Source: Devosia sp. LC5 | Lineage (GTDB): Bacteria; Pseudomonadota; Alphaproteobacteria; Rhizobiales; Devosiaceae | DNA length: 64,000 nucleotides | Direction of reading: 5' to 3' | Assembly: GCF_000735585.1 (NCBI RefSeq) | Contig: NZ_JNNO01000017.1 | Location: 1-64,000 of the forward strand | In this document: in pieces, positions 36,082-44,036 of the stretch | Position numbering within the stretch: the first letter of the stretch is position 1 | Layout of the letters: every line of letters begins with the position of its first letter | The notes under the pieces: model-generated | What the model was told of the DNA's origin: nothing | What the model saw: the letters and a program-made list of their open reading frames with translations, nothing else | Databases searched by the model: none | Position numbers and translations under genes: made by a program

Positions 36082-36714
36082 ATGCTCAAGCGCAATGCTC
36101 GCACGCTTGCCGCCATATTGACCATATTGCCCTGCCTGCCCGTTGCGCTATCCGCCGCCGAAGTCCGGCCCGGTGTCGAATATTCCGGCAAGATCGAGGA
36201 AGCCGGCAGCCCTCGGGCACAGTTTCAGGATCTGATCTTCGATCTCGCCAGTTCCTGGGCTAGGTGCAATGGCGATCTGATGGCCAAGACCGTGGCGCCC
36301 GATGTCGATTTCTCTTACCCCACCAGCCATATTACCGGGGTCGACGCTATCCTCGCCGACCTGAAACTGTTCTGCGAGCAGGCGAGCGACACGAGTATTT
36401 TCCTGCCCGCCGACGCCTTCTATATCGACACCGAAACCGGCCGCGTCGCCGCCGAATTGCAATTCCGCACCTTCCAGCGCGGCAATCGCCAGGTGGTCAA
36501 CGATGTCTGGGTGGCCACTGTCAAGGACGGCCAAATCAGCGTTATCAAGGAATATCTCGATGGCCGGGTGAAGAATTTGCAGGCGCAGGGCATTCTCGAG
36601 CTGGAGGAAAGCCCGGACTTCCTCACCCCGTGGCCGCCGCGCACCGAGGCCTGGAAGGATTGCTTCCCCGTGCTCAAGGTCGAGCCGACCAATAGCTGCC
36701 CGGCACCAAAATAG
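36082..36714 (+). CDS. Secreted SnoaL-like protein
   Basis: 210 residues with a Sec signal peptide (residues about 1-25, ALSAAE cleavage). The mature domain looks like a SnoaL/NTF2-like alpha+beta cone: ARAQFQDLIFDLASSWARCNGDLM helix (visible as LIFDLASSWARCNGDLMAK), then FSYPTSHITGVDAILADL, and RQVVNDVWVATVKDGQISVIKEYLDG, the usual strand pattern. Four cysteines remain in the mature part. Function unknown: SnoaL folds range from cyclases to binding proteins. The IclR-type palindrome in its promoter ties it to the FolD/ABC locus; GGAG at 36070 is the RBS. Confidence 0.8.
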   Translation: MLKRNARTLAAILTILPCLPVALSAAEVRPGVEYSGKIEEAGSPRAQFQDLIFDLASSWARCNGDLMAKTVAPDVDFSYPTSHITGVDAILADLKLFCEQASDTSIFLPADAFYIDTETGRVAAELQFRTFQRGNRQVVNDVWVATVKDGQISVIKEYLDGRVKNLQAQGILELEESPDFLTPWPPRTEAWKDCFPVLKVEPTNSCPAPK

Positions 36715-36729
36715 GGCTCGCCGCCACCG

Positions 36730-36756
36730 CTTTTCGGGCCACATAGCCCGGAAAAG
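36730..36756. other. Stem-loop after the SnoaL-like gene
   Basis: CTTTTC-GGGC, loop CACATA, GCCC-GGAAAAG. One bulge. Placed 16 bases after the stop codon, so it may end the transcript, but no T-run follows. Confidence 0.4.
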
Positions 36757-36760
36757 AACC

Positions 36761-36778
36761 TGTGCACTAAACTAGACA
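36761..36778. promoter_or_regulatory. Candidate second PhnF operator (degenerate)
   Basis: TGTGCACTAAACTAGACA lines up with the perfect palindrome in the phnF-phnG gap (TGTCTAGTTTATTAGACA): the right half TAGACA is identical, the left half keeps TGT and A, spacing is the same. It lies 56 bases upstream of the 2H phosphoesterase-phnMN operon. A CTGTCAC at 36788-36794 could be one half of a Pho box. Confidence 0.5.
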
Positions 36779-36833
36779 TTTGTCGAACTGTCACAGAGTT
36801 CAGGTAACGCATGGGAACCAGTGTGGGCCCCCT

Positions 36834-37538
36834 ATGCGTTGCGCGATCTATTTTGTTCCTCCGGCCGATGATCCGCTGCAGATTGCCGCGGCGCAATGGC
36901 TGCGGCGCGACCCGTATACCGGCGCTCGGGTGAGCTGGCCGGTGGAGGGATTGGTGGAAACCGACCACGCCTTCCTCACTGCCGTTCCGCGCCGCTTCGG
37001 CTTTCACGGCACGTTGAAGGCGCCGTTCCGGCTGGCGCCTGAATACGAAATCGGCGACCTGCAAGCGGCGCTCGACCGCTTCTGCCGCCGCTTGCCTTCT
37101 ATCACCGTGCCCGAAATGCGCATTGCGCCGATCCAGAATGCCTTTGCGCTGGTGCCGGCCGTGCCTATGGTCGAACTCAACGACCTGGCGGCCGATTTCG
37201 TCACCGCCTTTGATATCTATCGCAGCCCGGTCACAGATCTCGATCTGGCGCGGGGCGATATCGGGCGCTTCACCGGCCAGCAGTTCGATAATCTGCGCAA
37301 TTGGGGTCATCCCAATGTGTTCGACCAGTTCCGCTTTCATATGACGCTGACCGGCCCCATCGATGAGCTGGAACGTGATCACGTCGCGCTGGTATTGCGG
37401 CGCCATTTCGGCGACCTTGCCACGGCGCCATTGCATATCGGGCAAGTTGCCCTGTTCGTGGAGCCGGAGCCCAATGCGCCGTTCTTCGTCCATTCCAGTC
37501 ACCAGTTTACCACTCAACGCCGACGCAAGATTGCTTGA
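36834..37538 (+). CDS. 2H phosphoesterase (DUF1045), phosphonate metabolism
   Basis: 234-residue RPE-type 2H phosphoesterase regularly found in C-P lyase operons. The two catalytic H-x-T-L motifs are GFHGTLKAPF near residue 60 and FRFHMTLTG near residue 175, the spacing expected for this fold. It probably opens a cyclic phosphate such as ribose cyclic phosphate formed by the C-P lyase or cleans up a side product, but this has not been settled for most homologs. Start ATG 36834 (MRCAIYFVPP) rather than the ORF start 18 codons upstream. Stop is 3 bases before phnM. Confidence 0.88.
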   Translation: MRCAIYFVPPADDPLQIAAAQWLRRDPYTGARVSWPVEGLVETDHAFLTAVPRRFGFHGTLKAPFRLAPEYEIGDLQAALDRFCRRLPSITVPEMRIAPIQNAFALVPAVPMVELNDLAADFVTAFDIYRSPVTDLDLARGDIGRFTGQQFDNLRNWGHPNVFDQFRFHMTLTGPIDELERDHVALVLRRHFGDLATAPLHIGQVALFVEPEPNAPFFVHSSHQFTTQRRRKIA

Positions 37539-37541
37539 TCC

Positions 37542-38690
37542 ATGACGCAGAAGAATGCCGCCGAAACCGTTCTCACCAATGCCAGCATCGTCCTGGCCGA
37601 CGAAGTCGTTACCGGGGCGATCCTGCTGCGCGACGGCGTGATTGCCGATATCTCGGCGGCTTCGGCGCATGGCGAGGACATGGATGGCGACTATGTCATT
37701 CCGGGTCTGGTCGAGTTGCATACCGATCACCTCGAAAACCATTATGCGCCGCGCCCCAAAGTACGCTGGAACGCCATTGCCGCCGTTCAGGCGCATGATG
37801 CCCAGGTCGCAGCTTCCGGCATTACCACCGTGTTCGACGCGCTGCGCGTGGGGACGGACGAGCAGGCGGATATGGGCGACACCGAAATGCTGGTACTGGC
37901 CGACGCCATCGCTGCCGGCAAGGCATCGGGGCGCCTGCGGGCCGATCATTTCATTCATCTGCGCTGCGAAGTTTCGGCGCCTGATTGCCTGCGCGGTTTT
38001 GAACAGCTGCAAGACCATGCCCTGGTGCGGCTGGCCTCGCTGATGGATCACGCGCCGGGGCAGCGCCAGTTCGCCAATCTGGATGCCTATCGCGTCTATT
38101 ATCAAGGCAAGCTCAAGATGAGCGATCAGGCGCTGGCCGACTTCTCGACGCGCCGCATTCGCGACTCCGAGCAGCATGCCGGCCCGCATCGCGCGGCGAT
38201 TTCGCAATTCTGCCAGGCCAACGATATCGTATTGGCCAGCCATGACGATGCCACGCTCGGCCATGTCGATGAGGCGATTGCGCAGGGCATCGATGTGGCT
38301 GAATTCCCCACGACCGTGGAAGCCGCCCGCGCGTCGCATCAGGCCGGCATGGCTGTGCTGATGGGCGCACCCAATGTGGTGCGCGGCTCCTCGCATTCGG
38401 GCAATGTCTCGGCGCGCGAACTGGCCGAGCATGGCTTGCTCGACATCCTCTCGTCCGACTACATCCCCTTCAGCCTGCTGCAGGCAGCTTTCTCGCTGGG
38501 CGACAGTGTCGATGCCATCACCCTGCCCCACGCCGTGCGGCTGGTGTCCAAGCACCCGGCACAGGCCGCGGGGCTGGATGATCGCGGTGAAATCGCCCAG
38601 GGCAAGCGCGCCGATCTGGTGCGTGTGCGGGTGCAGGATGGCATTCCGATCGTGCGCACCGTCTGGCGCGAAGGGACCCGGGTGATATGA
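37542..38690 (+). CDS. phnM: Alpha-D-ribose 1-methylphosphonate 5-triphosphate diphosphatase
   Basis: 382 residues, amidohydrolase superfamily. PhnM removes pyrophosphate from the 5-triphosphate intermediate of the C-P lyase pathway. Metal ligands are visible in VELHTDHLENH near residue 58, HDDATLGHVDEA near 233 and the late DYIPFSLL motif with catalytic Asp. A 4-base overlap joins it to phnN. Confidence 0.96.
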   Translation: MTQKNAAETVLTNASIVLADEVVTGAILLRDGVIADISAASAHGEDMDGDYVIPGLVELHTDHLENHYAPRPKVRWNAIAAVQAHDAQVAASGITTVFDALRVGTDEQADMGDTEMLVLADAIAAGKASGRLRADHFIHLRCEVSAPDCLRGFEQLQDHALVRLASLMDHAPGQRQFANLDAYRVYYQGKLKMSDQALADFSTRRIRDSEQHAGPHRAAISQFCQANDIVLASHDDATLGHVDEAIAQGIDVAEFPTTVEAARASHQAGMAVLMGAPNVVRGSSHSGNVSARELAEHGLLDILSSDYIPFSLLQAAFSLGDSVDAITLPHAVRLVSKHPAQAAGLDDRGEIAQGKRADLVRVRVQDGIPIVRTVWREGTRVI

Positions 38691-39265
38691 GTTCGGACGC
38701 CTCGGCTTCCGGTGCATTCGTCGCCGTGGTCGGCCCCAGTGGATCGGGCAAGGATTCGCTGATCGACTTTGCCCGCCAGCGGCTGGCCGGACGAGCTGAA
38801 TTTACCTTTGTACGCCGCATTGTCACCCGCCCGGCCGATCGTGCGGCGGAAGATCATGACAGCCTGAGCGAAGCCCATTTCGAGGCGCTGGCGCAATCCA
38901 ACGGGCTGGCACTGCATTGGCAGGCGCATGGCCTGCGCTATGGCCTGCCGCGCTCCATTGACAGCGATATCGAGGCTGGCCGCGTGGTCATCGCCAATGT
39001 ATCGCGGCAGGTGATCGGGGAGGCCGCTGCCCGCTACCGGCGGGTCATCGTGGCCAATATTTCGGCCCGTCCCGAAATCATCGCCCAGCGCCTGGCGGCA
39101 CGGGGCCGCGAGGACGCCGAGGCCATCCGCCAGCGTCTGGCACGTCAGCTCGATGTCGCCGTGCCGGGCGGCGAAAGCGTAGAGATCGACAATTCCGGTC
39201 CCTTACAGGAAGCGGGCGAGCATTTTCTTGGCCTGTTGCAACAGGCCCAGGCGGAACGAGTCTAG
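38687..39265 (+). CDS. phnN: Ribose 1,5-bisphosphate phosphokinase
   Basis: 192 residues, guanylate-kinase-like fold. P-loop VVGPSGSGKDS near residue 13-22. Makes PRPP from ribose 1,5-bisphosphate at the end of the C-P lyase route. Stops against phnF, which is convergent and overlaps the last 4 bases. Its operon with phnM and the 2H phosphoesterase is separate from phnGHIJKL. Confidence 0.95.
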   Translation: MSSDASASGAFVAVVGPSGSGKDSLIDFARQRLAGRAEFTFVRRIVTRPADRAAEDHDSLSEAHFEALAQSNGLALHWQAHGLRYGLPRSIDSDIEAGRVVIANVSRQVIGEAAARYRRVIVANISARPEIIAQRLAARGREDAEAIRQRLARQLDVAVPGGESVEIDNSGPLQEAGEHFLGLLQQAQAERV

Positions 39266-39999
39266 ACCACCAGTTCCATGAGGTCTGCCGGAAAGCGGCT
39301 CAACGCATAGAGCAAGGGCTTGCCGCCGAGGTCCGTATCGACCGCCTCCGACACCAGCAGAATGGCGCCGGGGGCGAGTTTCAGCGTTGCCGTCTCGTCG
39401 GCATCCGCGTGGCGGGCGGATATACGCGTGCTGGCGCGGGCATAGTCGGCAATGCCGTAACTCGCCAGCGTTGCCGTGATGGACGGATTTTCCGCAAAGC
39501 GCACCGCAAAATCTGGAAAGGCCGCATAGCTCAGCCAGATGCTGGCGCGCGACATCGGGCGGTTGTCGGCCGATGACAGGGTTTCCAGCCGCGTCACCTT
39601 GGTCCCCGCCCGCAGTCCCAGCGCCGCGGCCACGCTGCCCGTCGCATTTTCCAGCCGCGAAGACAGCATGTCGCGCGAGATCGTTGCAGCCTGCCCGGCC
39701 AGGTTCTCCGAAAACCGGGTCCGCTTGCCAATGCGATAGCTGACGCGGCGGGCCTGGTCGACAAAGCTACCCCGGCCCTGCTCGGTGCGGATGACGCCCT
39801 CCGCCTGCAGCGCTGCCAGCGCCCGGCGCACCGTGTGCCGATTGGCAGAAAAGCGTTCCGCCAGCTCGGTTTCCCCGGGCAGCCGATCGCCCGGCTGGCG
39901 CTTGCCGCCAACGATGTCGAGCCGGATGGCATCGGCAATGCGCCGCCACAGCGCGACGCCGCTGAGATGGGATTCGGACGAGGACTCGGTTTTTGTCAT
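39262..39999 (-). CDS. phnF: GntR/HutC family phosphonate regulator
   Basis: 245-residue GntR regulator. Winged helix with RQPGDRLPGETELAERFSANRHTVRRALAALQ around residues 34-65 (visible as LPGETELAERF and NRHTVRRAL), then a UTRA effector domain. Length matches PhnF of E. coli. Divergent from phnG; a perfect inverted repeat in the 79-base gap is its likely operator. Confidence 0.93.
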   Translation of the reverse strand: MTKTESSSESHLSGVALWRRIADAIRLDIVGGKRQPGDRLPGETELAERFSANRHTVRRALAALQAEGVIRTEQGRGSFVDQARRVSYRIGKRTRFSENLAGQAATISRDMLSSRLENATGSVAAALGLRAGTKVTRLETLSSADNRPMSRASIWLSYAAFPDFAVRFAENPSITATLASYGIADYARASTRISARHADADETATLKLAPGAILLVSEAVDTDLGGKPLLYALSRFPADLMELVV

Positions 40000-40043
40000 T
40001 GCAAATTCACACAGCGCGCCTAAGACCAGAATCAGGATTTATG

Positions 40044-40063
40044 TTGTCTAGTTTATTAGACAA
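40044..40063. promoter_or_regulatory. Probable PhnF operator
   Basis: TTGTCTAGTTTATTAGACAA: two perfect 7-base inverted arms around six bases. It sits 16 bases before the phnG ATG and 45 bases before the phnF start, where it can control both divergent genes. No Pho box (CTGTCAT repeats) is seen in this gap. Confidence 0.75.
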
Positions 40064-40078
40064 GTAGAGGCAAGCGAT

Positions 40079-40516
40079 ATGACGATAGAACCGAGGCGGT
40101 TGGCACTAAATGCCCTGGCAGCGGCCGAGAGCGCGGCCCTCGCCCAGCATTGGACCGACTGGACCGAAAAGCCCGAATTCCGCGCGCTGCGTGGTCCCGA
40201 AACGGGGCTGGTCATGGTGCGCGGCCGCGCTGGCGGTGGTGGCGCGCCGTTCAATCTGGGCGAGGCCAGTGTGAGCCGGGCAAGCGTCCGGCTCGCCAGC
40301 GGCGAAGTGGGGCACGGTTATTGCCTGGGCCGAGACCTCGAAAAGGCGCGGCTGATTGCGGTGTTCGATGCGCTGTTCCAGCGCGATCCGGAGCGGGTGG
40401 AGGCCGAGGTGCTGGCTCCGCTGCGGGCCGTTGTGAGCCAGGGCGACCAGCAGCGGCGCGAGGAATCGGCCGCCACCAAGGTCGATTTCTTCACCATGGT
40501 GCGAGGGGACGTTTGA
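40079..40516 (+). CDS. phnG: C-P lyase core subunit PhnG
   Basis: 145 residues; E. coli PhnG has 150. With PhnH, PhnI and PhnJ it forms the C-P lyase core complex that converts phosphonate and ATP to ribose 1-phosphonate 5-triphosphate and cleaves the C-P bond. Recognised by position and by the GEASVSRASVRLASGEVGHGYCLGRD segment (as ARLASGEVGHGYCLGR-like). ATG 40079, promoter area holds the PhnF palindrome. Ends in a 1-base overlap (TGATG) with phnH. Confidence 0.93.
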   Translation: MTIEPRRLALNALAAAESAALAQHWTDWTEKPEFRALRGPETGLVMVRGRAGGGGAPFNLGEASVSRASVRLASGEVGHGYCLGRDLEKARLIAVFDALFQRDPERVEAEVLAPLRAVVSQGDQQRREESAATKVDFFTMVRGDV

Positions 40517-41115
40517 TGGACAATCTGATGCTCGATGGCGGCTTTGCCGACCCGGTCATGCAGGCCCAGCAGGGGTTCCGCGCCCTGATGGATGCGCTGG
40601 CCAATCCGGGGACAATTCAGCAACTGGCGCTCGGCCTCACCCCGCCAGCGCCGCTGACGCCGGAACTGGCAGCGGTGCTGCTGACACTATGCGATCACGA
40701 TACGGGCGTATGGCTGGAGCCTGATCTGGCGACAGAAGCGGTAACCGGCTGGTTGCGGTTCCATATCGGGTCGCCCCTCAATGTGGCACGGGACCAGGCG
40801 CAATTCGCGGTGTTACGCGACAGCAATACCCTGCAGTTGAACGGCTTTTCGCTCGGCACGGATATTTATCCCGACCGCTCGACCACGGTGATCGTGGCCG
40901 TTCCCGCGCTGAGCGGCGGCGATGCCCTCGTGCTGAAGGGGCCGGGGATCGAACATAGCGTCGAGATATCCCCGCTCGGCCTGCCCGGTGATTTCCTCGA
41001 GCAATGGGCGGAAAACCGTGCGCAGTTCCCGCGTGGGGTCGACCTGCTGCTGGTGGCCGATGGAGCGGTGATCGGGCTACCGCGGACCACGCGAATTTCA
41101 GGGAAGGACGCTTAA
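40516..41115 (+). CDS. phnH: C-P lyase core subunit PhnH
   Basis: 199 residues; E. coli 194. PLP-transferase-like fold without PLP, dimer in the core complex. GGFADPVMQAQQGFRALMDALANPG is the family N-terminus (visible as ADPVMQAQQGFRALMDA) and RGVDLLLV near the end. Overlaps phnG, and its TAA is followed at once by phnI ATG. Confidence 0.94.
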   Translation: MDNLMLDGGFADPVMQAQQGFRALMDALANPGTIQQLALGLTPPAPLTPELAAVLLTLCDHDTGVWLEPDLATEAVTGWLRFHIGSPLNVARDQAQFAVLRDSNTLQLNGFSLGTDIYPDRSTTVIVAVPALSGGDALVLKGPGIEHSVEISPLGLPGDFLEQWAENRAQFPRGVDLLLVADGAVIGLPRTTRISGKDA

Positions 41116-42201
41116 ATGTATGTGGCCGTAAAAGGCGGGGAAGCCGCCATTGCCAATGCCCATGCTCTGCTGGCCGACCGGCGGCGGGGTGATCGGCAGG
41201 TGCCAGCGCTCGGCATCGAGCAGATCATCCAGCAGCTCGGCCTCGCCGTCGATCGCTGCATGGCCGAAGGCTCGCTCTATGACCGGGAACTGGCGGCGCT
41301 CGCCATTATCCAGTCTCGGGGCGATCTGATCGAGGCGATTTTCCTGGTGCGCGCCTATCGCACCACCCTGCCCCGGTTCGGCTATTCGGTGCCGATCGAC
41401 ACCGCCAATATGCTGATCGAGCGCCGGGTTTCGGCGACGTTCAAGGACCTGCCGGGCGGGCAAATGTTGGGACCGACCTTTGACTATACCCACCGACTGC
41501 TCGACCCGGTGGTGGCCGAGGGCGGCGATGTTGCGGCGCCAGTCCGGCGGCCGGCCGATCCGGAACAGGCGCCTCGCGTAACGGATCTGCTGGCTCATGA
41601 AGGGCTGATCGAGCCGGATACCACCCACGACGACAAGCCGGACATCGGCGATCTGACGCGCGAGCCCTTGCAATACCCGCTGGACCGCGATTTGCGGCTG
41701 CAGGCATTGGCGCGGGGCGATGAAGGGTTCCTGCTCGCGCTCGGCTATTCGACACAGCGCGGTTACGCCAGAACGCACCCCTTTGTCGGTGAAATCCGCA
41801 TCGGGGAAGTCGAGGTGGAACTCGACATTGCCGAGCTGGGCTTTGCCGTCAGCCTGGGCCGTGTGCGGGTCACCGAATGCCAGATGGTCAACCAGTTCAA
41901 GGGCTCGGCCAAGGTGCCCCCGCAATTCACCCGCGGCTATGGGCTGGTATTCGGCCAGTCCGAACGCAAGGCCATGTCGATGTCGCTATGCGACCGGGCG
42001 CTGCGGGCCCGCGAATTCGGCGAGGACGTGGTGGCCCCGGCGCAGGACGAGGAATTCGTCATCAGCCACCTCGACAATGTGCAGTCCACCGGCTTCGTCG
42101 AGCACCTCAAGCTGCCCCATTACGTCGATTTCCAGGCCGAACTCGACGTGGTGCGGCGCATGCGGGCCGAGCAGGAAACCCAGAAGGAAGCGGCGGAATG
42201 A
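41116..42201 (+). CDS. phnI: C-P lyase core subunit PhnI
   Basis: 361 residues; E. coli 354. Supplies the nucleosidase activity that replaces adenine of ATP by the phosphonate. YVAVKGGEAAIANAHALL is the standard start, TLPRFGYS and GPTFDYTHRLLD are conserved. Four-base overlap (ATGA) with phnJ. Confidence 0.96.
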   Translation: MYVAVKGGEAAIANAHALLADRRRGDRQVPALGIEQIIQQLGLAVDRCMAEGSLYDRELAALAIIQSRGDLIEAIFLVRAYRTTLPRFGYSVPIDTANMLIERRVSATFKDLPGGQMLGPTFDYTHRLLDPVVAEGGDVAAPVRRPADPEQAPRVTDLLAHEGLIEPDTTHDDKPDIGDLTREPLQYPLDRDLRLQALARGDEGFLLALGYSTQRGYARTHPFVGEIRIGEVEVELDIAELGFAVSLGRVRVTECQMVNQFKGSAKVPPQFTRGYGLVFGQSERKAMSMSLCDRALRAREFGEDVVAPAQDEEFVISHLDNVQSTGFVEHLKLPHYVDFQAELDVVRRMRAEQETQKEAAE

Positions 42202-43079
42202 GCCTGATCCCGAGCTACAATTTTGCCTATCTCGATGAGCAGACCAAAAGGATGATCCGACGGTCAATCCTCAAGGCCATTGCCATTCCCGGCTATCAGG
42301 TGCCGTTTGCCAGCCGCGAAATGCCCATGCCCTATGGCTGGGGCACGGGGGGCGTGCAGGTGACAGCGGCGATCATCGGGCCGAGCGACGTGCTCAAGGT
42401 GATCGACCAGGGCGCCGATGACACGACCAATGCGGTGTCGATCCGCGCCTTCTTCGCCAAGGTGGCCAACGTCGCGACCACCACCCATACGGCCGATGCA
42501 ACCATCATCCAGACCCGCCACCGCATTCCCGAAAGGCCGCTACAGGCCGGCCAGGTGCTGGTCTATCAGGTGCCGATCCCCGAGCCGCTGCGCTTCCTCG
42601 AGCCACGCGAAACCGAGACACGCAAAATGCATGCGCTCGAGGAATATGGGCTGATGCATGTCAAACTCTATGAGGACATTGCCAAGCATGGCCAGATCGC
42701 CACGACCTATGCCTATCCGGTCAAGGTCGAGGGCCGCTACGTGATGGATCCCTCGCCCACGCCCAAATTCGACAATCCAAAAATGCACATGTCGCCGGCC
42801 CTGCAATTGTTCGGCGCCGGGCGCGAAATGCGCATCTATGCCGTGCCGCCCTTCACCGAAGTGGTGAGCCTCGATTTTGAAGATCACCCCTTCGAAATCC
42901 AGCACTTTACCCAGCCCTGCGCGCTATGCGCTGCTACCGGCGTCTATCTCGACGAGGTGATCCTGGATGATCACGGCGGGCACATGTTCGTGTGCTCGGA
43001 CACCGACAATTGCGAAGAGCGCCGCGCCCAAGGCCATCGTGGCCACCTGAGCGGGGAAGAACTGGAGGCGGCGGAATGA
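42198..43079 (+). CDS. phnJ: C-P lyase radical SAM subunit PhnJ
   Basis: 293 residues; E. coli 281. Radical SAM enzyme that cleaves the C-P bond. The four cysteines in C-x2-C-x21-C-x5-C (CALCAATG ... VCSDTDNC, about residues 243-277) show exactly the spacing of E. coli PhnJ, with three binding the 4Fe-4S cluster and one that forms the thiyl. NFAYLDEQTKRMIRRSILKA is the start. Overlaps phnK by 4 bases. Confidence 0.97.
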   Translation: MSLIPSYNFAYLDEQTKRMIRRSILKAIAIPGYQVPFASREMPMPYGWGTGGVQVTAAIIGPSDVLKVIDQGADDTTNAVSIRAFFAKVANVATTTHTADATIIQTRHRIPERPLQAGQVLVYQVPIPEPLRFLEPRETETRKMHALEEYGLMHVKLYEDIAKHGQIATTYAYPVKVEGRYVMDPSPTPKFDNPKMHMSPALQLFGAGREMRIYAVPPFTEVVSLDFEDHPFEIQHFTQPCALCAATGVYLDEVILDDHGGHMFVCSDTDNCEERRAQGHRGHLSGEELEAAE

Positions 43080-43852
43080 GCGAGCAACCCCTGCTGCGGG
43101 TCGAAGGCCTGAGCAAATATTACGGCAACCGCCTGGGCTGCAAAGATGTGTCGTTCGAGCTATGGCCCGGCGAAGTGCTGGCCATTGTGGGCGAAAGCGG
43201 ATCGGGCAAGACGACGCTGCTCAATTGCCTCTCCACCCATCTCGAACCCAGTGCGGGCCGCACGGAATATCGGATGCGCGACGAGGTCTGGCGCAATCTT
43301 TATGAGCTGAGCGAGGCCGAACGGCGCTTTCTGATGCGCACCGATTGGGGCTTTGTGCACCAGAACCCGGCCGATGGGCTGCGCATGACGGTATCGGCCG
43401 GCGCCAATGTGGGCGAGCGGCTGATGGCGGTGGGCGACCGGCATTATGGCCATATCCGGGAAACGGCCATCGATTGGCTCGGCCGCGTGGAAATCGCCGC
43501 CGACCGGATCGACGATCAACCGCGCTCCTTCTCGGGCGGCATGCGCCAGCGCCTGCAGATTGCCCGTAATCTCGTGACGGGGCCAAGGCTGGTGTTCATG
43601 GACGAGCCGACTGGCGGGCTAGACGTATCGGTGCAGGCGCGCCTGCTCGATCTGTTGCGCGGGCTGGTGGGCGAGCTCGGGCTGGCGGCAATCATCGTCA
43701 CCCACGATCTGGCCGTAGCCCGGCTGCTGAGCCACCGCATGATGGTGATGAAGGATGGGCGGGTAATCGAAGCGGGCCTAACCGACCGCGTGCTCGACGA
43801 TCCGCGCGAGCCTTATACGCAGCTGCTTGTGTCTTCGATTTTGCAGGTGTGA
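43076..43852 (+). CDS. phnK: C-P lyase ABC-like ATPase PhnK
   Basis: 258 residues; ABC-type ATPase that docks on the C-P lyase core (PhnJ) and is not itself a transporter. Walker A GESGSGKTT near residue 38, signature FSGGMRQRLQIAR, Walker B VFMDEPTGGLD, switch VTHDLAVARLL. A repeat of 184 bases separates it from phnL. Confidence 0.94.
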   Translation: MSEQPLLRVEGLSKYYGNRLGCKDVSFELWPGEVLAIVGESGSGKTTLLNCLSTHLEPSAGRTEYRMRDEVWRNLYELSEAERRFLMRTDWGFVHQNPADGLRMTVSAGANVGERLMAVGDRHYGHIRETAIDWLGRVEIAADRIDDQPRSFSGGMRQRLQIARNLVTGPRLVFMDEPTGGLDVSVQARLLDLLRGLVGELGLAAIIVTHDLAVARLLSHRMMVMKDGRVIEAGLTDRVLDDPREPYTQLLVSSILQV

Positions 43853-43869
43853 GGGCGATGCGAAAGAAA

Positions 43870-44003
43870 CCCCTCACCCGTCTCGACCTCTGGCCGATCC
43901 ACCCTCTCCCTCAAGGGGAGAGGGGAGGCCCGGTGGCCGTTCAAACTCTGAGCCCCCCTTCTCCTCTTGAGGGAGAAGGTGCCCCAAAGGGGCGGATGAG
44001 GGG
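43870..44003. repeat. Palindromic repeat between phnK and phnL
   Basis: Two hairpins inside an outer inverted repeat (CCCTCACCC ... GGATGAGGGG): CCCTCTCC / GGAGAGGG and CCTTCTCC / GGAGAAGG, then GCCCCAAAGGGGCGGATGAGG. Similar elements are at 51236-51281, 59685-59810 and 61036-61092. Here it splits a co-transcribed operon, so it may fold in the mRNA and alter phnL expression. Confidence 0.8.
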
Positions 44004-44036
44004 TCAACGCACTGTCCAAACTTACGGAGCCACGCT

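Noticed and set aside
36420-38717. 765-residue minus-strand open frame opposite phnM and the 2H gene
   Set aside because: Crosses three real plus-strand genes whose motifs are unmistakable; composition H/R/Q-rich as expected of a shadow.
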